Shown here: piece by piece, positions 1 through 11,976 of the stretch | Layout of the letters: each line of letters starts with the position of its first letter | Position numbering within the stretch: the first letter of the stretch is position 1 | NCBI RefSeq assembly: GCF_035582795.1 | Contig: NC_134379.1 | Span: 2,970,001 to 3,034,000, forward strand | DNA: 64,000 bases | Source: Mycteria americana | Lineage: Eukaryota > Chordata > Aves > Ciconiiformes > Ciconiidae | Direction: 5' to 3' | The notes under the pieces: generated by a model | Database searches by the model: none | Seen by the model: the letters and a program-made list of their open reading frames with translations, nothing else | Told to the model about the DNA's origin: nothing | Translations under genes and position numbers: made by a program

Positions 1-2925
1 ACCTCCAGAGAACTCATATATTTACTTTTACAGGCACTCAACATTGCTCCAGAATAAACATCTATTCTCTAAGGCCAGAAACAAGGCAATATTTTGATCT
101 CACATGTGCTAGAATTGGAACATTAGCACAGCTGCCTTATCTTTGTGCAGAACAGTGCCACAGTCAGTGCTAGTTCTGACCTCTCACGCATTTCTTTTCC
201 AGTTTCCCTTGCCCCTGACCCATACAGACTAAGCAGCAGCACAAGTTTTTGCTGCAGAATTACAGGTTTCCTACATTGCTAATGTGATGTTTCTGTGGGG
301 AATAAGCTACATGCAAAAGTAAAAGCTCTATCTGCTAATAACAGAGAGAAGAGATAAATCTGTGTATTTTTTTCCCCTCGCCTTCATCTCCCACTATCAG
401 ACAACACCCTTAGGTGTTTTGTACAACAGATTGAAATTATCAAAGACTGAATTAATTCATGTGTCTGATGAGATTTTATTAAGTGGTTAAGCATCAACCA
501 CCATCACACCCTGAACTGGAAGAAAAAATTCCCGTAATACCACATCAAATGGAATGCCTTCTAGAAATCATAAAAACTGCTTAAGAAATGAAAAGGGTTA
601 AATATTTGAACTTCCTTTAATTTCTAGTTGAGCCATAAGAAACAGAGAACTGTGACACTGAACAATTCATTTAGAGGAGCAGTATCATGTCGCACCTAAA
701 CAGCTTTCTATGCTACTACAAAGCAACGTTACAAGCTTAAGAGCATTATAGGCCATTCATTCACTAATTTGCAATCACTGATTCACTATCTCTAGATTTA
801 AGGCATAGATTAAGTCTTCCAGATGACTAACAGAAATGAAGTCCCATTATTTTTAAAACCTGAGTTTGAAAAGAGGTCAACAGAAGCCAGTTACTATCAA
901 TAAACACTGCTATTTTTTAAAGATAATGCTGCAGATGTAAAATTATGTTTCGAAGGCAACTGCATGTCTTGCAATAGCTCTCATTAAGAATTTAAAACAT
1001 AAATTATAGAAGACTGAGACAAGGAAACCAAGAGTTCATTCACTTGCTTCTGCAGATTTATTTAATAAAAGCCTGCAGAAAACACCTAGAAATCCGAGTA
1101 CTTTGTAACAACAGTAACAGAATGGGAAAAAAAAAATAGACCTGAGATAAGATTTCTTCATGGTGAGGATGACTTGCACTTGTATAAATGCTTTTCATCC
1201 AGATGGATACAAAACTGATTTACAGCTATAGAAACCTCTTCAATCATGAGTATGGCTCGCCTCTGGTGAAGAAGTAGAAGGATAGCGAGCAACAACATAG
1301 TGCAATTGCACAAAGTTTGGGCCTGGTGTTAAATTCTGGAACTAAACCACAAATGGAATTTTAGGTCAGCTGAAGTCATCTACCTGGCGCCTGGTACAGC
1401 TGAATTTTCACTCTCTCTCTCTCTCAACCTATTAAACACAACAAAGGTAACAAGAGCATGGCAAGTCTCCTACTTGACACAATCTAATGAGTAGTTTTTA
1501 CTAGGGAGTCCAGGAGAGAGACAAAAACCAAACCAAAACAAAGAAATCTAACATCTTAAAACTACATGGGGAATGGACGGGCACAATAACTTTCAAGGCG
1601 CGGCCAAGACTTCAAAAAACCCCAAACTTACCCTATTCCTACACAGTGCTGGGTCTTCCAGGTAATCAACCACTCTAGGAGAGCTAAATATTGCTTTGGA
1701 CAACTTAAGGGAAAACTTTGCCTAATGTATAAGCACAGTTAACCAGAGATGACAGACTATGTAAAGCCAAAAAACAGTGATGATACTTGGTAAATTAATA
1801 ATATGCCAGCATTTAAAATGATCAAAACTAAAATACAGCACAGACCCTTTCTTCAAATGTAGCAAAACCGGATGGGATTGAGATAGATAACCTTTAACAG
1901 TGGGATGAAGGGTTAAAAGAGACCATCTGAAGATACTCAATTGTTTTGTTCTGGAAGATGGAAGAAGTTACATTACAAAGTTGATCAAGTTAGCCGATGC
2001 AAGCCAGGCATTCTCCCATACTAAAACATGAGATAGGAATTTAAAGCACATGCATTTTACACCATTTAAAGTAACAGCAGTTACTGTCACACCACTCACA
2101 GCAGCAGAATTCAAATACAAATAATTAAGATATCCAATTACACTACCTAAGTCCAATTTTATTTCCAACCCAACATTTTCACACCTTAAGAATTAAGACA
2201 AACGACAACTGGCTAGTTAGGGTTTTTTTTTTTCTTTTTCATGTGCTCTGCGTTCACCTACGATGCAATTTCTTAGCCTTCCTCTAAACACGTGAGGAAG
2301 ACAAGAGAGACTAGCGAGCCTCCAAGCTGCATTTACTTCATTTTTCCACTGAATCTTCTGGAAATGGCAAGCCCCCCATGTTTTTCAATTCAGAATAGCA
2401 CACTGAAATGGAAACTCTCTCAGATTTGTTACTGTAGACATAGCGGCACATTATTACAGATTCAATAACCCTTACTTTAAGCCAAAGCTTTCAAAAACAC
2501 CTTTAGCCTTTTCTCGCCTATTTAAAAGCATAATAATTACCTAGTCGTAAACCTGGGTTTTAACGTTAATATGGCTCCCTTCCTTACTAACTGAAAAATG
2601 GCTTTGCTCCACATTCGGGCTTGGGCACTGAGACACGCTTGTCACTTGAAAACAAGTTACGCGCAGGCCCCAACACAGCAATAACTTTCTCATTACGCGG
2701 TCTGCGTGTTTCTAGAGTTGGGAATCAGATAAAAAAGTTGCCACATTACGCGCTGTTAACCCGAAGTGTTGCAAAGTCCCAAAGATTAACGCTGCAGGAG
2801 CAAAGGAGGAGCCTAGGAGGCCTGTCTAGGGAAAAGGCCTCGCCTGGGAATTGCAACACACCGCCCGCACACGTTGCAAGCGGGCGGTGCAAGGGACACC
2901 GGTGCTCCGCGGGGCGCAGGCACTC
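1..2925 (-). other. GGNBP2: GGNBP2 intron downstream of its first coding exon (partial)
   Basis: This is AT-rich intronic sequence between the GGNBP2 donor at 2926-2927 and the window edge. No stretch on the minus strand matches the next GGNBP2 exon, and the only open frames are short and without family similarity. It contains a small CT run at about 1411-1426 and nothing else I can name. Confidence 0.7.
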
Positions 2926-2927
2926 AC

Positions 2928-3020
2928 CGTGAGGGTGTCATCGATGTAGAGGGGAATCTGCCTCTTCTCGAAAGGGAATTCCTCCTCCCCGTCTCTGCAA
3001 ACTGCAACCAGCCGCGCCAT
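2928..3020 (-). CDS. GGNBP2: GGNBP2 first coding exon (gametogenetin-binding protein 2), partial gene
   Basis: This exon encodes the first 31 residues of gametogenetin-binding protein 2. It begins MARLVAVCRDGEEEFPFE and continues through RQIPLYIDDTLT, which matches the human N terminus as I recall it with almost no change. The ATG is the reverse complement of 3018-3020. The exon ends in phase 0 at 2928 with a strong donor, ACG|GTGAGT, at 2927-2926. GGNBP2 is a largely nuclear protein with a C2H2-like or cysteine-rich region, linked to spermatogenesis and placental development. The next exon in the family begins MVMEFPDN and was not found in 1-2925, so that stretch is intron and the rest of the gene lies left of the window. 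The 5' UTR lies in the CpG island just upstream. A possible splice acceptor (CTCGCAG) puts the 5' edge of this exon at 3055, but this is less certain than the coding part. Confidence 0.93.
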
Positions 3021-3076
3021 CTCTGCTGCTGTTGCTGCTTCCTCCCAGCTCCAGCCTGCGAGCAGCCAAACCCCGG

Positions 3077-3161
3077 GGAGGTAAATACCCGCCGCGCTTC
3101 CCCGGCACACTTTCACCAGCCCGGGAACAAGCCTGTTTTACCCCATCGCCTGATTCACCAC
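3077..3161. repeat. Promoter module copy A (similar to 11098-11180)
   Basis: An 85-bp stretch just upstream of the GGNBP2 coding exon matches 11098-11180 in the same orientation. The copies share AGGTAAA, GCCGCGCT, CACTTTC-CCAGC, GGGAA-CA-GCCTG and GATTC-CCAC in the same order. By hand alignment about three quarters to four fifths of positions agree, with two small gaps. The meaning is discussed in the findings. Confidence 0.6.
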
Positions 3162-4480
3162 GCCGAGCGCCGGCCCCGCCGCCCAGCCCACGCCCGGGCG
3201 CGCAGCCTGCCCGCCGCTTCAGCCCTGGAAGGGACTCAAAAAGACTACGGGCCGGGAACGGGAGAGGTGGGCAGGCTGGGAAATGCGACATAACATGGAA
3301 GAAAGGGAGGGGACGGCGGGGAGGAGCGCACCCGGCCCTCCGCCGGGCACAGCCGGGGGAGGAAGGCCGAAGGGGGACCCGCCCAGCCCGGAGCGGGGTT
3401 TGCGGCTCTCCGCCGCCCCCGTCCCGCCCCGCGGCGGCCGGGGAAGGAGGGAGGGTGGGGAGCAGCGGCGGGGCGAGGGGGCGCCTGCACCTGCGAAGCG
3501 GGGCCGCCTCTGCCCCCGGGCGAGCCGCTGGCGGGCCGCACCCCGCAGCCGCGGGGAGGGGGCCCGCCGCCCTCCCGCTCCCCAGCTCCAGCGCCAGCCC
3601 GGGATCGGCGCCGCCGCCTGCGGGCCCGCCGCCACCTCCCTCCGGCGGGCCGGGGAAGAGGGCGAGCCGGGGGGCTGCAGCCCGGGCGACGCGGCGGGCA
3701 GACCCACCCCTTTCCTCCCTGTCCTCGCCCGGCCTCCAGCCGGCGCGGCTCCCCGCCCGGGGCGGCGATGGCGGGGAGGCAGCCCCGAACGGAGGCAGCC
3801 GGCGGGCCGGCTCCCGGCCTCCCTCTTCCTCCCGCCTCCCCTCAGCCCCGCCGGGGCCGCTGCCCTGCCCTGCGGCCCCACCGGCCGCCTCGCCCCCCTC
3901 GGGCCTTTACCGGCTCCTCCGCGAGTCGGCGGCCCGGGCGCTCTGACAGGCGGGCGGACACCCCGGGCTCCGCCACAGAGCCGCCTCCTTCCTCTCCCCC
4001 TCCTCGAGCCCTCCCCACAGGCGGCGGCCCCGGCCCCGGGCCGCCCCGCCCTCCTCTCGCGAGAGACCGCAGCCCCGCCGCTCCCCCCCGGGCCGCGGCC
4101 CCGCCTCGCCGCCCCCGGGCCTGGCCGCAGGAGGCGCCCGCTCACCCGTTACCTCCCGTGCCCCCCTGCCCCGCCGGCTCGGCCGCCCGAGCGGCCCCTC
4201 TCACCAACGGCCGGAGCGGCGCCTTCGACCGCGAGTCCGGGGGGTCGCGGCCAGCGCGCTGGGCGGGAGGCTGAGGTAGGGCGGGCCCGCCGGGGCCTGA
4301 GGGCGGGGGCGCGGTAGAGGCCTGGCCCCGGGGGCGGGGGGAGCCGGGCGCGGGGGCTCCTCGGGCCTTCCCCTCCCGTGAGGCGGCCGCTGCCGTCGCC
4401 TTCCCGCCCCGGGGCGCGGCGCTGAGGAGCCGGCGGGGCGCGGGGCCTGCGCCCGGGCCCTGGCCTCGGAAAGGCGCCGT

Positions 4481-7400
4481 GTCCATGGTGGGAGATAAGG
4501 AGCTGTCCCCAGGGCGGTTTGCGAGCGGCCCCCGCCGAGGTGCAGTTGGGAGAGCGGGGAGGCAGGGGGTGCGGGAGGGGGAGCCAGCGGGGTTAAACCC
4601 CGAAGTGTTGGCGCGACGAAAACCCGTCGCTGCCTCGAGTGGGAGAGGGCCGGAGAGCATCGGGGCCTGTGTGTGGAAAGGGCCTCGGCGCAGGCTTTGC
4701 TCTAGACGCAGCCGAGCGCAGACCAGATGCAGCCCAAACATCAAAGTGCAGCCTCAGATTTCCCTGCCCTGATTACATGCCAGGTAGGCAGGCTTTAATT
4801 GGACTTACGGTCTCTAACTTAAGGCTGTTGGCTTCTGCAGCACCCTAGTGCAACCAACTAGAAATCCTGTGGCTGCTTAATTCAGGCAGCCAAAAAAACC
4901 CCCATAGCCTTTCTTGAGCTATTAAATAATACAGTTGATCTGTTCATTCTTGTTATTTATGTACGCAGATACTAAAGTCCTCACAAGAAAATGCAGGGGA
5001 GGCAATTAGGGAACAGGATTTTTTTTTTCTTGTTTCTGTATAAGAACCATCTTTAGTGGAGGAGTTAATTTACTTGAACTCATCATGCAACATCTCTACC
5101 GGAAACATTGTGCAGAGCCACATCGCTGCACAGTTTGCAGTTTGTGTATTTTTGTGGTTTTCTTCTTCGGCAAAAAAGAAAGCTGGCATTTTGTAACAAG
5201 GGATAGTTTCTCACATGAGCGTATCGTGAGCACACCAGCAAACATTGTCTTCACAGGGTCCATTCAGCGTGCGGGCTCCTGTGTCACGCCTGCCCCTCCA
5301 CTCCCAGAGGGTGGTTGAATCACATCGACAAAACAGCAATACCCCAAATTTTGTATTCTGAGCGTGCACACGGATAAACTACGTATGAAAAGCACCATTA
5401 CGTTTCGTATAATTTTTATCCACGGAAAAGGGGTTTTTTAAGTTGCTAGAACATGCAGCTTGCTTGCTATCTACAAAACAGTGGAAAGACAGACAGCCCC
5501 TTCATGCTGTTCATTTGCATGCCCCTCTTTTGCCTGGAAGAAATACCTGTTCTTTAGGACATAATGGCTTTGAAATAGGGTACTGCCTGAAATCTTTATT
5601 GTAACATTTGACTTCAAAAGAGACACTACTGGGTTGGAAGGGAAGGCATGCTAGTGAGTTGATCCTTAAAAATAATGAAATTTGGCAAGAAGCTACTAAT
5701 GTTTTACAAATAACAAGGTTAAGGATAAATGTAATCAGCTCTACTCTCCCACCGTATTTTTTCTATCGTGCAGCCCTGAAAAGGTCATTCCATGGAATTA
5801 AAGCAGCAAAGGCAAAACAATTTATGTTTTCCCAGTCCTCTGCTTTACTGTTATTATTGAAGTCGGTGGCATGCTATAGTTGAGCCATTTTAATCTTACT
5901 AGTTGAAATATCTTTAACTAATCTTTACTAATTGTGTAACAGCTAAATCAAAGTTTCTGATTTTTTTAAAATGTATCTTTGATCTGTACAAGCTTGCTAC
6001 TAAACACACCCCAAAGTGAAATGAAATGTGGTGTTCTTGTTGCTACCAGCCACTGAGCTAACAGCTATTGAGGTGCGTGTGGAGAAAGCGTCTACAGTAG
6101 TGCCGTAGTGTTAACTCCTCTTGCATCTTTTCAAACTCGTTACAGTGCCGTTTGCTCGTACAGACTCTGTGATCAAAGCATGCTTGCTTGCGTTTCTTGG
6201 TTCCTTCAGAGGCATGGTTAATTATCTGTATCTATTCATAGCCTAAACATTCAGCATTAATAACTATGCTCGTTGCTTCAGGGCAGAGCTTGCCGCATTT
6301 ATTATCGACAATAAGCAATGAGAATTAATTGTCTCTCATTAATTCAGTGGTGAACAACTCACTTCATACGGCTTTAAAAGCGGGAGACGGCCTCATGATG
6401 CGGTGTCGTGCCATTGTTGAGAGAGCGGGTTGTTCTCGCTCTCGTCGTTACTTGTACACCACAGTCCCCTCGGTTTGCAGGCTCTGTTGTTGCAAACTGC
6501 AGCTCCAGCCCTGGAATTGGTACCCTCCACTCTGCTGCCTGTGTGGAGCAAACAGGGCCCTGCACAGACACAGCAGACCTCCCACGTAATTTTTTGCTTC
6601 ATGAAATGGAGTTGGCATCTAGATAGTCTGCTGCTTGTCCAGACACAACTCTGCTTTGTCACGCCCAATTAATGCCTTAATTCTGAATCACATTGATAGA
6701 CTTGTGCTCACAGGCAGAACTCATTGCAGGTCTTGTGCTTCAAATATTTCAAAAATTAATATCCGTGAGTAATTTTGCATAAATGAGTAGTGCCCTTCAG
6801 TTCATGATGGAGGCCTTTCTTCCCTAGGCAAGGCTAGGAAATGTTTTAAAATAAATACGTACACCAGTTACCAGAAAGCTCTGCTATAAACTGTGACAAC
6901 TGTTTATAAGATGTTGTTGCCAATTAATTGCATTTGTCCCCAGGATAATACAGGCTGTTTTTCTTTAATTCTGAAGACAATGTGGCTGTAACTTGGAAGT
7001 AAACAAGCATGAAATCAGCATGGCCACAGCCTATAATCCTCAGACTTCACCCTTCCATTGGCCCATGGCTAAGAGAACCTCATAAATTTAAGAATATTCC
7101 ACAGCATGTCTGCCTTAAGGAATCTGATTTAGAGGCTTAATCTCCATAGGTTTCACGATTCATCACATTTGATAGACAAGGAGAAATATGAAATATGGCC
7201 CATGTGCACTGCTGTAAATCCACTGACATGAGGCATCTATCTATTGTATTCTGCTTCTTAAGTATTTATACCTCCCATTATTGAATTCCTCACAATCTTT
7301 AAATGTATTTCTCTTCTCAACAACTTAATGAGGTCAGGAAGAACTGTCACAGTTAGGAAAGTGAACAAAGAGGGTGTTCTGCTCTGGGCTTGCAGGAATA

Positions 7401-8484
7401 CTGCGATAGAGAACCTGAGAACATCTCTTGTCAATACTCTGCCGGTACCCTGACTGCATCATGCTTCTTTCCATTTGCACATTGTTTGTTTGCTAATAAA
7501 AATTAATACAGATTGTTCCCACTTGAAGACATCTCTGCTGTCAAAATACAATACTAAATAAGCTGCTGTTTAAAATAATTTTATAGATAAGTAGGTGGGC
7601 CTTGAGTACTTTCAAAGTAAAGCTGGAGACTGTATTTTACAGCGTTCCTAAAGATGAGCTGTCACAACATGTTGGTGTGCAGGCTGGGGGTGAATTGGGT
7701 TTGGATCTTTGTATTTTCTTACAAAAGGCTTTGCTGCTCTTGTTATCTGCACCACAAATTCCAACAACTGCTTTATGAATTCATCTGCCGTTGAGTTTTA
7801 TCCTTCAGAGCATCACACTTTATCTAGGGTCTTCATTTATATTCATCACTGAGGATGAAAATAAAATTTAGCTTTAATTCAAGGGCTAATTTAGATTTCA
7901 GTATATGATTAACATTCCACATACAATTACTCCCATCAAAGTCAAGCATATGCATAAATCTTTGCAGGACTGAGGCCAAAACATTTTTAAGTATCCACTT
8001 ATTCAATACATTTTATATAAAGAATTATTCTTATCTATTATTTATGCAAGGGCCTTAACTAGGTAAATCTTGACACAGCTAAGTCTCTCTGTAATTATTC
8101 ATTTTCTTACTTTTCATCTGAATTCTACTCTATACATTGTTATCTAATTCTGCCAGCAGTTGGGTATGAACACACTTCGCTGACTGTAAATACAGTGTTC
8201 CTCTTCTGCACGAGTGTTTGTAGGAGCAGCAGGAGTATTCAGCAAACAATCTCAAAAACTAAGTTTTCAGGAAAATGTGTGACAACTCCAACAGGTAACA
8301 GAATTGACTGTACAATTTGGTAAAACAAACCATTAAAAAAATAATCAACACTAAATCATAAAAAGCTCTACTAAATTACAAATTATTGCAATACATACAG
8401 GAAAAATACTAATTTTTCCATTCAAATACCATCATTCAACTACAGCAAACAAAGTTCAACTAGTCCACTTAAGATGGAGTAGAA
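4481..8484. other. Intergenic region between the GGNBP2 promoter and the PIGW 3' end
   Basis: Four kilobases of ordinary AT-rich sequence without a recognisable exon. The left part includes the shore of the CpG island. The part nearest PIGW should hold its 3' UTR; an ATTAAA signal on the minus strand at about 7873-7878 is one possible polyadenylation site, but nothing else supports it. Overlapping short open frames on both strands at 6330-6670 look like chance. Confidence 0.6.
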
Positions 8485-10005
8485 TCACCAAAACTTTAAT
8501 ACTATATTTTTGGCATGCAATATATACATAATTAAACAGTTAAAAAACATATACAAGTGTAGTATACATAACGTAAACGCAGTCTTGCTGTGGATTGTGT
8601 CTATCAGTATATTCACAGTACCAGTCATAACATTTGCCAGCAAGAAAAAGAGTAATTGATTTTTATTAATAGCGCTAATCAGGCAAGTGTGCGACAGCTT
8701 GCCTTCCCTTCCGCCAGGCACAGCCTCCGTTTCATGCTTTGTGCTGGTGTCAGGGGGCTTTACAGCGTTCCAGCAACAGGGCACGCTGGACCCCTTCACA
8801 AGAAGCTTTGTGAACACCAACGCGAGATCAGTCACTACAAAACAGATAAAGAAAGTCAGACAGTGAGCAACCACCCATATGCAGTAGGATAAGTTAGCCA
8901 TCCGGCGGGACACGGGGTCCGCGTATGCTTGCGACACGTGAAGAAATACGAAGAGCACGAGAACCGTCAGCAGTAAGAGACAAGCTGCTTCAATCCAGCC
9001 TTTGACTGAGTTTCTGCACTTCAGCAGCCAGAGCCCCACTTGGACGCTCGCCATATATATGGCTAGATATCCAAAAAGAGAGAGCAGTCCTTCCCTGTTG
9101 GCATTTAAAAAGCCAACCCTAGTATCTCTGCTGTTGCTCCCATGCAAGATAAACGTCTTCAGAGAGGTAGTGTTAAGAATAAGCTGGTAAAGTACAGCGA
9201 GATTTATAGCAATGATCCAAGAATTATTTTTTGGAAATATGGCTAGAAGTAGAGATGCTGCAAGCCTCACAAATGCTAAGGTAAAGAAAAAATTCCAGTG
9301 CACTCCATACTCTGAAGTGTGTTCATGATACTCAATAGATTTAACAGTAAGCAGTCGTCCAACGCCAAGAAAAATCAACGGCCAAACGGAAAAGAACTGC
9401 CTGGCCAGACTGGAAAATTTTGGTTGTGTCACATAAGACTTTTGTCTAACTTCAGGACAAACGAGAGCATTACCAAAAATAAAAGCTCCAACCCCTAGAT
9501 CCATAACTCCTGTTCCATAGGTCTCGGCTTTGGCATATCGCCTTGGATACTGCGGGAAATCCACTGCTAAAATGCTGATCGATGTCAACACATTGACATA
9601 AACGCGAAACACAGTTATGGCTGGAATGTATTCTGGATCCAAGTACGTCTCCTGGAAGTCTTTCACAATTTGCCTAAAAGGCACTCTGGTCTTATGTTTT
9701 CTTCGGCTGTATATTTTAGAAAATATTCCGGCACAGAAGGCTGCAATGATAGTTGGCACGAAAAAGATGATTGGAGACAAGACTGTACAGGAGAATAGGA
9801 GAGGAGATACTAGCACGAGGAAGTCTAGCAGCAGGCTGTGTTTCCTTGAACTTAAAGGTTTCCCATAGTGCAGGTAATATAAAATCAAGAGGAGCCCTCT
9901 GCAAAGCAGGCAGAGAGGAGCCAGAGACAAGCCTAGTGAAATTTCCAGCAAACTAGTTCCGTTTAAGTTGCTGATAAAGGCTTCTTTCAGGTGTTTTTGT
10001 GACAT
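8485..10005 (-). CDS. PIGW: PIGW, GPI inositol acyltransferase (complete coding exon)
   Basis: PIGW (yeast GWT1) acylates the inositol ring of glucosaminyl-phosphatidylinositol in the ER membrane, an early step of GPI-anchor synthesis. The 506-residue product is close to the human length of about 504. It matches the human protein throughout: NLNGT near residues 13-17, the block SILAVDFP...PRR...YGTG.MD.GVG near residues 144-175, EYGVHWNFFFT, LNANREG, and the C-terminal ending in FW. Many hydrophobic segments fit the multi-pass topology. The start is taken as MSQKHLKEAF at 10005, matching human MSEKQMKEAF. An in-frame ATG eight codons upstream is cut off by a splice acceptor (TTTTCAG at 10020-10026), which opens this exon at 10019, so the upstream ATG is intronic. 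The coding sequence is intronless, as in mammals. It lies head-to-head with MYO19. Confidence 0.96.
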   Translation of the reverse strand: MSQKHLKEAFISNLNGTSLLEISLGLSLAPLCLLCRGLLLILYYLHYGKPLSSRKHSLLLDFLVLVSPLLFSCTVLSPIIFFVPTIIAAFCAGIFSKIYSRRKHKTRVPFRQIVKDFQETYLDPEYIPAITVFRVYVNVLTSISILAVDFPQYPRRYAKAETYGTGVMDLGVGAFIFGNALVCPEVRQKSYVTQPKFSSLARQFFSVWPLIFLGVGRLLTVKSIEYHEHTSEYGVHWNFFFTLAFVRLAASLLLAIFPKNNSWIIAINLAVLYQLILNTTSLKTFILHGSNSRDTRVGFLNANREGLLSLFGYLAIYMASVQVGLWLLKCRNSVKGWIEAACLLLLTVLVLFVFLHVSQAYADPVSRRMANLSYCIWVVAHCLTFFICFVVTDLALVFTKLLVKGSSVPCCWNAVKPPDTSTKHETEAVPGGREGKLSHTCLISAINKNQLLFFLLANVMTGTVNILIDTIHSKTAFTLCILHLYMFFNCLIMYILHAKNIVLKFW

Positions 10006-10748
10006 TCTTCTTTCTTCCTCTGAAAACACAAACGTGAACTTGAGTTAGTTGTGTAAAACAGGGCTCTTAGAACGTCATCAAAAATGAATCTTATGTACCG
10101 GTTCATTAAAACATACATTGATTTCAAAAATCATCTCTCTTTCGGTTACTCTTCGATTTAAAGAACACGGAACAGCAGCCCCGGCGCTGCAGACGCTGGC
10201 ACTCAGCCGCAGCCTGGGGAACGAGCGGAGGCACAGGCACTTGCAAGACCTGACCCAGTTCCAGCACTACAAATCATGCTGGGTTCCAACAAGATTCTTA
10301 ACATATTTTTTGCTGAAGCTCTCTGAATATCAAATACTCTGTTGAATATTCACATTGTGAATAATCTTACCGTATGGCCTGCTCTGTAGAATATACTTAG
10401 TCATATTCTCTATAGCGTAAATGAAACGGGAATGTAAAAATGTGATGCTAATGAAGTTTCTGTTGCCTGGTCAGCAGAGAGTGTGCAGTAAAACCAGCCG
10501 CTAAAATCCCCACTTGCAACAGACCTGCCTTGTTAAAAAAGTCCCAGTCCCGAGTGCTCCTACCCAGCCCTGTGGGACCTGTTTCAAGAGAATGCATGTT
10601 AGATGTAAAAAGCGTTAATTAGAAAGTCAAAATTGCCGTTTTGTTTGTTTAACCCGCAGCGTGGGCAGCACACGGCCTTGGCAGCTAACCCCACTCGCTC
10701 GCACAACCCGGACAGCCGCTTCCCCACGCAGAGGCGGCAGAGCTTACC

Positions 10749-11100
10749 CGTGTCGGGAGCGGGGCCGGCTCCCGGGGGCCCGGCACTGCAGCAGCCGGCG
10801 GGAAATGGATGTCGGGGGGGAACGAACCCGCATTTCAACGCTGCCGTCCCCTGCAGAGGCCGAGGTGGCGGCGGGGCGAGGAAGCAAGCCCGCAGGACCC
10901 GGTGCGAATTAACCTCTTGCCCTCGGCGCCCCAGCCCCCTTCCCTTCCCTTCCCTTCCCTTCCCTTCCCTTCCCCACCGCACGGCGCTGCCGGCTCCGTT
11001 CCCCGGCGCACCGCCGTTAGCGCGGCTGCTGCCGGGGCCCGGCCCGGCCCGGCCCGCCCCGCCGCGGCTCCGCAGCGCTTCCCCCCTTGTCCCGCCCGCA
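10749..11100 (-). promoter_or_regulatory. PIGW: Probable PIGW non-coding first exon and promoter area
   Basis: On the minus strand a good donor, GACACGG|GTAAGC, occurs with the exon side ending at 10748. It would splice across about 730 bp to the acceptor at 10020-10021 just before the PIGW start. The transcription start is not visible, so the right edge given here is only a guess inside the CpG island. Confidence 0.4.
10937..10973. repeat. (CCCTT)n microsatellite in the PIGW/MYO19 island
   Basis: About seven copies of a CCCTT pentamer in a row. The opposite strand is an AAGGG purine run. It lies between the likely start sites of the two genes. Confidence 0.9.
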
Positions 11101-11180
11101 GGTAAACGCCGGCCGCGCTCCCCGCCCGCACTTTCGCCAGCGGGAAGCAGCCTGCCGTTCCGCTCCGCCCGATTCTCCAC
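11098..11180. repeat. Promoter module copy B (similar to 3077-3161)
   Basis: The second copy of the 84-bp module found next to GGNBP2, in the same orientation and about 8.0 kb away. In this copy the AGGTAAAC at its left edge is a good plus-strand splice donor. Confidence 0.6.
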
Positions 11181-11845
11181 CGGCTGTTGCCGCCGTCGGC
11201 AGCCCCCGCCCCGGCTCCGCCTCCTCCGGCGGCCGCGCCGCGCTGCCCTCCGCCTCGGCCCGCGCTGCCTGCCCGCTGCCCGCGGTGAGTGAGTCTGCCC
11301 TGCCCTGCCCTGCCCGCCGCCCGGGGACGGCGGGGCGATCGCCGCGGCCCTGAGCGGAGCCGCCGCCGGGCGCTGCCCGGAGCCCGCCCGCCTTTAACCC
11401 CCGGGGAGGGACCTGCCCGGAGCAGCTGCGCCTCCCCGCTGCTGGGCTGTGCGGGGCCAGGCCCCGGGTCCTGGCCTGAGAACGCGTGGTCTTGCCGTGG
11501 CCCGGTGGCGAGGCCCTGGGTGGGGGACACACGACACAGGCCCGTTGGGAGCGACCTTGGGGCCCGGGCGAATGTCGGAGTCTGCCCTGGCAAAGCCTGG
11601 GGGAGAGGCTGCATCAGCAGGGAGCTGTGGTAGCCCGTGTCCTTTGGGGAACTGGTTTAACTGGCACAAAGAACTCCTCTGCCAGCTATAAGCGACGCTT
11701 CTCCTAGGAAAGCATCATAGTGTAACTAGATTAGAAACCCTTTAAAGGCGGAGAGGGTCTTGATGATGGTTGTGTGTACCATGAGCTCTATGCACTTAGT
11801 TCATGGATCGCAGTAGTCTCTAACTGGTGTCTTCGTGCCAGGGAA

Positions 11846-11976
11846 GAATGGAATAGGAATAGGAAAGAATGGAATAGGAATAGGAAAGAATGGAATAGGA
11901 ATAGGAAAGAACAGAATAGAACGGAATAGAACGGAATAGAATAGAATAGAATAGAATAGAATAGAATAGAATAGAA
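11846..11976. repeat. Compound microsatellite in MYO19 intron 1
   Basis: Three perfect copies of a 21-bp unit (GAATGGAATAGGAATAGG plus AAA) are followed by two GGAATAGAAC-type decamers and then about nine GAATA pentamers. The series shows stepwise growth from one GAATA-type motif. It also makes a spurious Pro/Ile/Phe-rich reading frame on the minus strand. Confidence 0.9.

Larger units (their letters stand above)
2870..4480. promoter_or_regulatory. GGNBP2: CpG island: GGNBP2 promoter and 5' UTR
   Basis: About 1.6 kb of extremely GC- and CpG-rich DNA runs upstream of the GGNBP2 start codon, the classic form of a housekeeping promoter. Several minus-strand donor-like sites lie at about 4140-4210 (for example ACGG|GTGAGC and GTTG|GTGAGA) and could end a non-coding first exon. 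The transcription start itself cannot be placed from sequence alone. The many long open frames here, on both strands, are a by-product of high GC content. Confidence 0.8.
10640..11420. promoter_or_regulatory. Bidirectional CpG-island promoter of PIGW (minus) and MYO19 (plus)
   Basis: A GC- and CpG-rich island lies between the two divergently transcribed genes. On the plus strand two donors could end the MYO19 non-coding first exon: GCAG|GTAAAC at 11100/11101 and CGCG|GTGAGTGAG at 11284/11285, the second being the stronger. On the minus strand the PIGW donor lies at 10747. A CCCTT pentamer run sits inside the island. Confidence 0.75.

Noticed and set aside
1-2925. Further GGNBP2 exons on the minus strand
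   Set aside because: The expected next exon sequence (MVMEFPDNVLN) could not be found in any frame.
3032-4317. Several open frames of 200-340 codons on both strands
   Set aside because: They overlap in many frames, are Pro/Arg/Gly/Ala-rich and arise from the CpG island, where stop codons are rare. No family similarity.
10633-11692. Long open frames on both strands in the PIGW/MYO19 island
   Set aside because: Same cause: high GC content and lack of stop codons in promoter DNA.
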